A stretch of DNA of 10,230 nt from positions 1-10,230 of the forward strand of contig JACPNI010000085.1 in assembly GCA_016185555.1 (NCBI GenBank), read 5' to 3'. This stretch comes from Candidatus Woesearchaeota archaeon. Lineage in GTDB: Archaea > Nanobdellota > Nanobdellia > SCGC-AAA011-G17 > JACPNG01. The position numbers and the translations under genes were made by a program. The notes under the pieces were generated by a model. The model searched no databases and was not told the origin of the DNA. It saw only the letters and a list, made by a program, of their open reading frames with translations. Positions 1 through 5,063 of the stretch are shown in pieces (the stretch's first letter is position 1; every line of letters begins with the position of its first letter).

Positions 1-975
1 AATATAACGAACTTTGTAATTAAAAGAGATAATGAAACATGTAAGGAATGTAAAATATTAAGCTTTTCAGGCGGAACTCTTATTTTCTCTGTTCCATCCT
101 TTTCAGCATATAAAATTGAAGAAGGAGGCTCATGTGGAGATGGTTTTTGTGGCGTACAAGAAACATGTTCAAGCTGTTCAGTAGACTGCGGTGGTTGTCA
201 ATCAACAGGAACTTCTGGCACTGGCTCTAGCGGATCTGGCTCTAGCGGATCTGGCGGTGGTGGCGGTGGAGGTGGAGGAGGCGGTGGTGGCGGGGGTGGC
301 AAGAAAGTAACACCATTGCCTGCAAAATTAGAAACACCTGAAGAGTCAGTTGTAGGTGAATCAGAACGTGCAGAAGGTATTAATACAGCCATAGCAGAAG
401 AATCTAAAATTAAGTCCATTATACAGGAAATAGTTGGCTCTTCATTATCATTTGATATAATAACAAAAAATTCTGAAATAGCAGCAAAGTCAGTATCAAT
501 ATCCAGGGAATTAAAACAAAAAACACAAACTTCTACTGTTTTATTTACAAATATAGAGTACACTGGAAAAGATTTTATAGACAAATTTATGATTTATGAT
601 GAAATACCAAAATCGATAGCTTCAAACATAAATGAAGTAAAAATATACACCCCATCAAAGGCAAAATATCAAGTGATAGAAAAAGATCCAAAGATCTTAA
701 TAATATTTGATAATGTTACTTCTGGGGAAACTAATACTATAACTTATCTGATTAATAAGCCTCTAGATGAAACTGTGATAAATGATTTTAAAACTCCAAC
801 CTTATTTGTTAAATCAATAATAGTATCTAAGGAAACAAAAGTTGAAACTAAAAAGGGAAAATATAATTGGGTTTGGTATATGGTTGGTATTGTTGTTGTG
901 TTATTTGTATTAATTTATCTTATAGCCAAAAAGAAAAATAATAAACCAAATGGAAATAACTCAAAGAAAAGATAG
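1..975 (+). CDS. Partial surface protein: Cys-rich motif, polyglycine linker, C-terminal membrane anchor
   Basis: The frame is open from the left edge, so the N-terminus is missing and 324 residues are visible. Residues 20-41 look like the end of a beta-rich extracellular domain. A cysteine cluster follows at 45-66 (C45, C50, C56, C59, C63, C66) in the pattern CGDGxCxxxExCxxC...DCGxC, which recurs in archaeal and bacterial surface proteins. Next comes a Ser/Gly/Thr linker (68-84) and 16 consecutive glycines (85-100). Residues from about 180 to 270 resemble the membrane-proximal beta domain of archaeal surface proteins (a stretch around EIPKSIASN, then EKDPKILIIFDN). A hydrophobic helix at about 290-309 followed by a Lys/Arg/Asn-rich tail indicates a C-terminal anchor with most of the protein outside the cell. 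The gene ends 2 bases before the convergent methyltransferase stop. Location is well supported; function is unknown. Confidence 0.85.
   Translation, partial: NITNFVIKRDNETCKECKILSFSGGTLIFSVPSFSAYKIEEGGSCGDGFCGVQETCSSCSVDCGGCQSTGTSGTGSSGSGSSGSGGGGGGGGGGGGGGGGKKVTPLPAKLETPEESVVGESERAEGINTAIAEESKIKSIIQEIVGSSLSFDIITKNSEIAAKSVSISRELKQKTQTSTVLFTNIEYTGKDFIDKFMIYDEIPKSIASNINEVKIYTPSKAKYQVIEKDPKILIIFDNVTSGETNTITYLINKPLDETVINDFKTPTLFVKSIIVSKETKVETKKGKYNWVWYMVGIVVVLFVLIYLIAKKKNNKPNGNNSKKR
133..300 (+). other. Cys-rich motif and Gly-only linker inside the surface protein
   Basis: Bases 133-198 encode six cysteines in 22 residues. Bases 202-252 encode a Ser/Gly/Thr linker containing a repeated GSS unit. 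Bases 253-300 encode sixteen glycines in a row. The glycine codons are mixed (GGT, GGC, GGA, GGG), so this is not a simple triplet repeat, although the tract is purine- and G-rich and could still expand or contract. It presumably acts as a flexible spacer between the distal domain and the membrane-proximal domain. Confidence 0.8.
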
Positions 976-977
976 TT

Positions 978-1859
978 TTAACTTTTAATCTTCGCTATAA
1001 CTTCAATCTCATCAAATGTATAAATTGGCAGTTTTATTCTTCTTATAAATCCAGGAACAACTTTTATAAGTTTAGGAAAGAACTTGGAATATGTTTCAAG
1101 CTTTCTTAATATCACATTTATTTCCCTTACCCTGTTAAAGGACTTATACTCTACCAGATTAAAACTGGAAAGCTCAAGAATCTTTGCCAGGGTTTTAGGT
1201 GAAAAATAATAAAGATGTTCATTTGGTTTAATATGCAGCCATTTCTTCCCGCTAATATTGGCTAATATGCTACCTATATTTGGTGTAGAGATCTCTAAAA
1301 TCCCATCTTCTTTCATTATTCTTTTTATGTCCTTAAGCATCTTAATAGGATTTTCAACATGCTCAAGAACATCATTTAATATTACAATATCAAAACTCTT
1401 GTCTTTAAATGAAGAAAGGTCTTTTACTTCTGCATTTAAACCCAGGTTTTTTGCATATTCAACTGCACTTTTATTAATGTCAATTCCATATGCATCAAAG
1501 CCATGTTTCTTTGCTATGGCTAAAAATGTTCCTATGCTACAGCCAACATCAAGAAGCTTTCCTTTAGATTTATGTTTTTTAATAAAATTTATTCTCCTTT
1601 CTAAAATCCTAGCTTCACTTTCTTTATTTTCCAAATAATAATCTTTAGGAGAGATTTCATTTTTATTATACATTTCATTAAGCCTTTTCATATTCAGCCT
1701 TGGATTAACATAAATTAAACCACATGATTTGCATTTAACTATCTTAAAGCCATCCCTTTCAAACAAGAACTCAGAATTATCTTTATTACAGATTACACAA
1801 TTTACAGCTTCAAAGTGAGAGTACTGCGCTTGCTCCTCTCCATGCCCTTTTAACGTCAT
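978..1859 (-). CDS. Zinc-ribbon class I SAM-dependent methyltransferase
   Basis: The protein is 293 residues from the ATG at 1859. A four-cysteine zinc ribbon (C21, C24, C43, C46) precedes a Rossmann methyltransferase domain. The SAM-binding loop LLDVGCSIGTFL is at 102-113, the acidic ribose-binding residue is D127 (GIDIN), and the family's DVLEHVENP lies near 163-171. This matches the Methyltransf_23-type family common in sugar and surface-glycan clusters; the substrate is unknown. A longer frame opens at ATG 1883, but 1859 has AGGAG (1865-1869) five bases upstream and a TATA-like TTTTAAATA about 27 bases upstream. Residues 1-15 lie inside the 77-base duplicate of the radical SAM 3' end, read in another frame, so the native protein probably began close to the first CxxC. 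The gene converges on the surface-protein gene with a 2-base gap. Confidence 0.85.
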   Translation of the reverse strand: MTLKGHGEEQAQYSHFEAVNCVICNKDNSEFLFERDGFKIVKCKSCGLIYVNPRLNMKRLNEMYNKNEISPKDYYLENKESEARILERRINFIKKHKSKGKLLDVGCSIGTFLAIAKKHGFDAYGIDINKSAVEYAKNLGLNAEVKDLSSFKDKSFDIVILNDVLEHVENPIKMLKDIKRIMKEDGILEISTPNIGSILANISGKKWLHIKPNEHLYYFSPKTLAKILELSSFNLVEYKSFNRVREINVILRKLETYSKFFPKLIKVVPGFIRRIKLPIYTFDEIEVIAKIKS

Positions 1860-1890
1860 CAAGGCTCCTGATTTTCTTCGCATATTTAAA
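1814..1890. repeat. 77-base direct repeat, left copy (second copy of radical SAM 3' end)
   Basis: This stretch is identical over 77 bases to 2838-2914, offset 1024 bases. With one mismatch (1813 versus 2837) the similarity runs on to 1809, giving 81 of 82 bases. On the minus strand it still reads, in the radical SAM frame, as that protein's last codons including the TGA stop (1810-1812). The single difference is a silent Leu change, CTT here against CTC in the other copy. Here the stretch is used in a different frame as the beginning of the methyltransferase gene. Confidence 0.95.
1865..1869 (-). promoter_or_regulatory. Shine-Dalgarno site deciding the methyltransferase start
   Basis: On the minus strand AGGAG lies 5 bases upstream of ATG 1859. 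It is one of only two good ribosome sites in the window and favours 1859 over the upstream in-frame ATG at 1883, which has none. It lies inside the repeat, so the identical sequence also occurs within the radical SAM coding region at 2889-2893. Confidence 0.5.
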
Positions 1891-1905
1891 ACTTATGCAA
1901 GAAAT

Positions 1906-1930
1906 CCACATACTTAATAAGTATTGGTGG
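1906..1930. repeat. Inverted repeat at the left end of the cassette
   Basis: ATACTTA, a central A, then TAAGTAT (1910-1924) form a 15-base palindrome. It is extended by CCAC (1906-1909) pairing with GTGG (1927-1930), with a 2-base bulge. It lies between the toxin stop and the methyltransferase start. It could be a transcript hairpin, a protein-binding site or an element end. No T-run follows on either strand, so a terminator role is not supported. Confidence 0.5.
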
Positions 1931-1974
1931 AAATTGCGGCACTCATTCTTCAATAGAAATTAAAAAGAAACAAA

Positions 1975-2244
1975 TTAATTGTTATAAATATTATCATGGT
2001 GGTCGAAATCAACAAACTTAATTTTGTTTTCTTCTTTCATAAACGTAAAAACTAGGACGAAATGACCAATATGAACACTTTTTCTGTCACTCATATTATA
2101 TCTGAGATTTTTATAATGTTCAATATTTTCAGAATTTATGATCTCTTCAATTTTATTCAAGACTCTTTCATAGAGTTGCTTGTCTTTTTTTGAAAGTTTC
2201 CTAAGGATCCCTTGTAAATTGGGGATTATCTCATAAGAATACAT
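1975..2244 (-). CDS. RelE/ParE-superfamily toxin
   Basis: This 89-residue protein has the usual size and layout of archaeal RelE-type toxins. An N-terminal strand (residues 2-7) is followed by two Lys-rich helices (about 10-38), then the conserved stretch EHYKNLRYN (42-50), a core strand VHIGHFVLVF (57-66), and a C-terminal FVDFDHHDNIY (77-87). Family members are mostly ribosome-dependent mRNA endonucleases; that activity is inferred here. The basic R54/K55 and H82/H83 are candidate functional residues. The gene starts 2 bases after the antitoxin stop, with a strong GGGGAG ribosome site, and is transcribed with the antitoxin toward the methyltransferase gene. It appears intact. Confidence 0.85.
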   Translation of the reverse strand: MYSYEIIPNLQGILRKLSKKDKQLYERVLNKIEEIINSENIEHYKNLRYNMSDRKSVHIGHFVLVFTFMKEENKIKFVDFDHHDNIYNN

Positions 2245-2246
2245 AA

Positions 2247-2486
2247 TTACTCCCCTATTATCTTCCTAAGTTCAGCAATGTTTTTGAAAGGTATTCCTTT
2301 TTGTTTTTCAAGTTTTTCAAGTCTTTTAACAAATTCCGGTTTTAGTTTTAGTTCTAAAAATTCTTGTTCATATTCGTCAATAATTAAGTTAATAGCTTCG
2401 GATTTATTCTTCAAACCAAATTTACCTTTAACTATGTTCAATACTCTTGCTTCTCTTTCATTTAAGTTTATAACGGCTTGTACCAT
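2247..2486 (-). CDS. Ribbon-helix-helix antitoxin, DUF2683-like
   Basis: The 79-residue protein opens with a short strand (residues 2-7), helix 9-22 and helix 27-40 (KSEAINLIIDEYE), the pattern of a MetJ/Arc-type ribbon-helix-helix DNA-binding domain. A charged C-terminal tail (44-79, including LKPEFVKRLEKLEKQKG) would wrap the toxin. The overall sequence resembles archaeal DUF2683 proteins, which are found beside RelE toxins. It is expected to neutralise the toxin and, as a dimer with or without toxin, to repress its own promoter; a 16-base palindrome lies just upstream. No Shine-Dalgarno site precedes the ATG. The stop is embedded in the ribosome-site region of the toxin gene, which couples the two. 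Confidence 0.85.
   Translation of the reverse strand: MVQAVINLNEREARVLNIVKGKFGLKNKSEAINLIIDEYEQEFLELKLKPEFVKRLEKLEKQKGIPFKNIAELRKIIGE
2250..2255 (-). promoter_or_regulatory. Strong Shine-Dalgarno site of the toxin gene
   Basis: GGGGAG on the minus strand, 5 bases upstream of the toxin ATG (2244), overlaps the last antitoxin codons (Gly-Glu) before TAA. Because most other genes here lack such a site, its presence fits an internal gene of a polycistronic message. Confidence 0.7.
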
Positions 2487-2507
2487 TTTTGTAATATATT
2501 ATTATAG

Positions 2508-2532
2508 AACATAATATTATGTTATTTATATA
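2508..2532 (-). promoter_or_regulatory. Toxin-antitoxin promoter and palindromic operator
   Basis: On the minus strand a TATA box, TATATAAAT (2524-2532), lies 42 bases upstream of the antitoxin ATG, which predicts transcription starting near 2502 with a leader of about 16 bases. Between the box and the predicted start is a perfect 16-base palindrome AACATAATATTATGTT (2508-2523). Its position over the initiation zone fits an operator for the ribbon-helix-helix antitoxin. Sequence and symmetry are seen directly; the regulatory role is inferred. Confidence 0.6.
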
Positions 2533-2576
2533 CTTTACGGTTAAAATGGGGTTGGTGCGAAATTAAGTTAAACTAG

Positions 2577-2678
2577 TTCTGTATTGTTAATACTCAAAGT
2601 AAATTTACACAAGAAGATGTAGAAAAGACAGCGCATAAAATAAATAAGGATACTTTAAAAGACTTCAATAAAAAATGA
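2577..2678 (+). pseudogene. Remnant of an antitoxin gene (3' part only)
   Basis: Thirty-three sense codons after an in-frame TAG at 2574 end in TGA at 2676-2678. No ATG, GTG or TTG start precedes the reading. The translated tail (including SKFTQEDVEKTAHKINKDT) looks like the charged C-terminus of a small antitoxin. Its stop overlaps the ATG of the following PIN fragment as ATGA, the usual arrangement of an antitoxin-toxin pair. The 5' half is missing; the sequence upstream is the promoter region of the opposing RelE module, so the break probably reflects a past rearrangement. Confidence 0.5.
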
Positions 2679-2826
2679 AGATTATAGTGGATGTTAATAT
2701 TATCCTTTCTGCATTAATACGTGATTCAATAACTAGAAAGATGATATTGCACTCTGAATTTGATTTATATTTCCCAGAACCCTCTTTGTATAAGATGAAA
2801 TAACAAAATTGATATTTTTAAAATGA
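2675..2826 (+). pseudogene. Truncated, frameshifted PIN-domain (VapC-like) toxin remnant
   Basis: From ATG 2675 the reading MKIIVDVNIILSALIRDS matches the N-terminus of PIN-domain nucleases, keeping the first metal-binding Asp (D6). The frame stops after 42 residues at TAA 2801-2803. Shifting frame near 2791-2794 gives a further DEITKLIFLK, plausible continuation of a PIN protein, up to TGA 2824-2826. Complete PIN toxins have roughly 130-150 residues and three or four acidic catalytic residues, most of which are absent, so this gene is dead. It ends about 12 bases from the repeat at 2838, which suggests the cassette edge cut it. Direction is opposite to the intact RelE module. Confidence 0.65.
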
Positions 2827-2833
2827 CTTGAAT

Positions 2834-4222
2834 TCAGAGTGAGAGTACTGCGCTTGCTCCTCTCCATGCCCTTTTAACGTCATCAAGGCTCCTGATTTTC
2901 TTCGCATATTTAAATATATACTTTGGCCTTAGGTAGAACTCTTTATAGGCTAAAGGAACTATCTTTGCCATTTCTTCTTTTTTCATTGAATTAGGTACAT
3001 AAACAACATAATTTCCAGTAGTTCTTGATCCAATATCGTCATCTATAATCCCATATTTTAAACCTTCTTCATAAAATTCAGTCCCGGGCATTGGTGTTAT
3101 TGGAAAGAATTTTGCATAATCCGGATCAAGTTGTTTAACTAACTCAATTGTTTGTAAAGCATCTTCATAAGTCTCCCCTGGAATTCCGAACATAAAGGAG
3201 CATTCAGATTCAATTCCGAATTCTTTGCACCAGTTTATTGCATTGAATATCTCTTCAACCTTTATGCCTTTTTTTATAGCATCAAGGTTCTTTTGTATCA
3301 TTGATTCTGCGCCAAAGAATACCTTCCAACAACCTGCTTTTGACATTATCTCGAGTAATTCCCTGTCAACCAGATTAATCCTTGAGTGAGCAGACCATAT
3401 TACATCCAGTTTGCTTTCAGTTATTAGTCTGCATATCTCTAGAACCCTTTTTTTGTTTAAGGTAAATGTATCATCCCATATCGCTATATCTCTAATCCCG
3501 TATTTTTCAACTAATGCTTTCATTTCACCTACAACATTTTCAGGGCTCCTGTATTTTGGGGCTGTTCTGCTGGTTGCACAGAAAGTACATAAATAAGGGC
3601 ATCCACGGGTTGTTATTATGTTAGTAACTGGTAATCTTTTATATTGTTCTGGTGCCGGTACGTAATCATTTAAATCAATTAAATCCCGGGCAGGAAATGG
3701 GATTTTATCTAAATCAGAAATTCTTTCATTAGGATCATTAGTTATTATCTTGTCATTATCCCTATAAATTAAGCCTCTAACCTCGTTTAATGGTTTTTTA
3801 TCCTGAAGATTATTTGCTAATTCTAGCATTAAATATTCTGCCTCTCCGGTTATAATCCCATCAATATGTTCTGATTCCTTTAAACAACCTTCTTTTACAA
3901 CACTTGGATGGGCTCCGCCGACAATAATAAAAACACCAGGAAATCTTTGCTTTAGTTCAGGCAGCCATTTTTTAACCTTATCCCATAAGAAGGTCATCAC
4001 ATTAATACCGATTATTTCCGGTTTAAACTCATCTAGTCTTTTGTTAATCTCATAGAAGCTTTTAACGCTGCCATCAAGTACAGCCACATCATGCCCACCT
4101 TCCCTAACAACAGAAGCAATATATAATAATCCTAAGGGAGGCAATACACCCGCTGCCTTTGCTATACTTTTATTATACCTATCTTCAAATGTGTGCGGGG
4201 GTAATACTAATGCTACTTTCAT
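2834..4222 (-). CDS. Radical SAM protein with N-terminal B12-binding-like domain
   Basis: The 462-residue protein has an N-terminal Rossmann domain of the B12-binding type (about 1-140; LPPLGLLYIASVVREGGHD at 27-45, VGGAHPS at 101-107) followed by a radical SAM barrel. The [4Fe-4S] ligands are C208, C212 and C215 in RGCPYLCTFC. Further family motifs are IWDDTF near 248-253, FGAES near 303-307 and FMFGIPGET near 343-351. The layout is that of the BchE/P-methylase-like class of B12-dependent radical SAM enzymes, which methylate or rearrange unactivated carbons; the substrate is unknown. The DxHxxG cobalamin-ligand motif is not seen, so binding, if any, would be base-off without His. A TTTATAAA box lies 27 bases upstream, so the message is probably leaderless. 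The last 26 codons are duplicated at 1809-1890. Confidence 0.9.
   Translation of the reverse strand: MKVALVLPPHTFEDRYNKSIAKAAGVLPPLGLLYIASVVREGGHDVAVLDGSVKSFYEINKRLDEFKPEIIGINVMTFLWDKVKKWLPELKQRFPGVFIIVGGAHPSVVKEGCLKESEHIDGIITGEAEYLMLELANNLQDKKPLNEVRGLIYRDNDKIITNDPNERISDLDKIPFPARDLIDLNDYVPAPEQYKRLPVTNIITTRGCPYLCTFCATSRTAPKYRSPENVVGEMKALVEKYGIRDIAIWDDTFTLNKKRVLEICRLITESKLDVIWSAHSRINLVDRELLEIMSKAGCWKVFFGAESMIQKNLDAIKKGIKVEEIFNAINWCKEFGIESECSFMFGIPGETYEDALQTIELVKQLDPDYAKFFPITPMPGTEFYEEGLKYGIIDDDIGSRTTGNYVVYVPNSMKKEEMAKIVPLAYKEFYLRPKYIFKYAKKIRSLDDVKRAWRGASAVLSL
2838..2914. repeat. 77-base direct repeat, right copy (native radical SAM 3' end)
   Basis: This copy encodes the last residues of the radical SAM protein (about I443 to L462, including RSLDDVKRAWRG) in frame and runs continuously into the rest of that gene. 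It is therefore the copy in its functional context. Similarity to the left copy stops abruptly at 2915 against 1891, and on the other side just past the stop codon. Confidence 0.95.
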
Positions 4223-4245
4223 CTTTTAATTATCTCTAAATTACT

Positions 4246-4253
4246 TTTATAAA
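4246..4253 (-). promoter_or_regulatory. TATA box of the radical SAM gene
   Basis: TTTATAAA is centred about 27 bases upstream of the A of ATG 4222, the spacing expected if transcription starts at the start codon. No Shine-Dalgarno site is present, so a leaderless message is likely. The 148-base gap to the upstream nucleotidyltransferase (4223-4370) otherwise shows only AT-rich sequence. Confidence 0.6.
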
Positions 4254-4370
4254 CATTTCTTTAATAACTTAAAAACTAAAAATCCCGTTATATACTTTGT
4301 TAATTTTACATCTGCTACTAGAATATACTTAAATAAAATATTTATCATTGCAAGTTCTTAAGGTAGTTTA

Positions 4371-5063
4371 TTACCAAGCATATTTGTAATCGGAGTATTC
4401 CAAATAATCTTCTTTTGAGGTTATGTCAATTCTTTTACCTTTAATTTTAACAGCACAAATCTTTTCTCCACTAGCTAACATTTTTTTTAAGGCTTGGTAA
4501 TATTCTAATTCTCCTCTTTCACTAGGGACTATTTTTTCACAATATTCTATAAACGCTGGTTCATGTACAGAAACCCCAACCTCTGCCCAATCAAGTTTAC
4601 CTGTACCTAATTCAACAAACTTTACAATATTTCCATTAAATTTTACATAGGGTCTATTTTCTCTAATTAAAGATTTTTCTAATAGTAGCGTTGTTATGGG
4701 TTTTTCTTTTTCGTGTAATTTTATTAAGTAATCATAATTTCGGGTTATTATATTGTCTGGCAGGTGCATTATAAACCTTTCATTTAGATGCTTTTTTGCG
4801 GCTATTATTGCTCCAGGTAAGCCATTTAAAATTGGTTGTCCAACTATTATAAAATTAACGCTAAGCTTTTTTAGATAATCTATTATAACCTCTTTTTTAT
4901 AATTTACAACTACAACAAATTTACTTACACCAACTGCAGCAAGACTTTTAATTGTGTTTTCTATTAAAGTTCTATCTCCAATTTTTATAAGTGGTTTAGG
5001 TATTTCCTTTGTAAGTAAACCTAATCTTGATCCAATACCACCCGCAGGAATTAACCCAATCAT
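4371..5063 (-). CDS. Sugar-phosphate nucleotidyltransferase
   Basis: This 230-residue protein is of the NTP_transferase family (GT-A-like fold), which joins a sugar 1-phosphate to an NTP to give a nucleotide sugar. The nucleotide-binding signature PAGGIGSRLGLLTKE (6-20) and the PKPLIKI segment (22-28) are clear. D103 in MHLPDNI sits where the family's metal-binding Asp is found, and GLPGAI (81-86) is the base-recognition segment. The length fits the short single-domain types related to glucose-, mannose- or MurNAc-1-phosphate enzymes, lacking a hexapeptide tail; sugar and base cannot be told from sequence. The ATG overlaps the stop of the Nudix gene as ATGA, so the two are probably translationally coupled, and they diverge from the epimerase gene. 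Confidence 0.85.
   Translation of the reverse strand: MIGLIPAGGIGSRLGLLTKEIPKPLIKIGDRTLIENTIKSLAAVGVSKFVVVVNYKKEVIIDYLKKLSVNFIIVGQPILNGLPGAIIAAKKHLNERFIMHLPDNIITRNYDYLIKLHEKEKPITTLLLEKSLIRENRPYVKFNGNIVKFVELGTGKLDWAEVGVSVHEPAFIEYCEKIVPSERGELEYYQALKKMLASGEKICAVKIKGKRIDITSKEDYLEYSDYKYAW

Larger units (their letters stand above)
1891..2837. mobile_element. Putative inserted toxin-antitoxin cassette between direct repeats
   Basis: These 947 bases lie between the two repeat copies. They hold a complete RelE-type toxin-antitoxin pair with its own promoter on the minus strand, and decayed antitoxin and PIN toxin genes on the plus strand. Because the repeats reproduce a gene's 3' end including its stop, the layout resembles integration at an attachment site that restores the target gene. 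No integrase, transposase or terminal inverted repeats spanning the whole segment are seen. It may be a degraded integrative element, a passively mobilised cassette, or the product of an unequal duplication. The boundaries are set by the repeat edges only. Confidence 0.45.

Noticed and set aside
198..584. Minus-strand reading with a long polyproline run
   Set aside because: It is the mirror of the polyglycine codons of the surface protein on the plus strand, which has cysteine motifs, a domain and a membrane anchor. The minus reading has no family features or start signals.
1258..1638. Plus-strand reading inside the zinc-ribbon methyltransferase gene
   Set aside because: The minus-strand frame carries the SAM-binding motif and zinc ribbon; the plus-strand reading is a hydrophobic shadow without recognisable features.
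1906..1930. Transcription terminator for the toxin operon
   Set aside because: The palindrome is not followed by a T-run on the minus strand, and archaeal termination depends mainly on such runs.
2278..2514. Plus-strand reading opposite the antitoxin gene
   Set aside because: Low-complexity Ser/Phe/Lys sequence mirrored from the antitoxin helices. The antitoxin itself has a promoter, operator and a paired toxin.
1814..2914. Insertion sequence or CRISPR explanation for the direct repeats
   Set aside because: There are only two copies, 77 bases long and 1024 apart. No transposase frame lies between them, there are no terminal inverted repeats bounding the segment, and target-site duplications of insertion sequences are far shorter.
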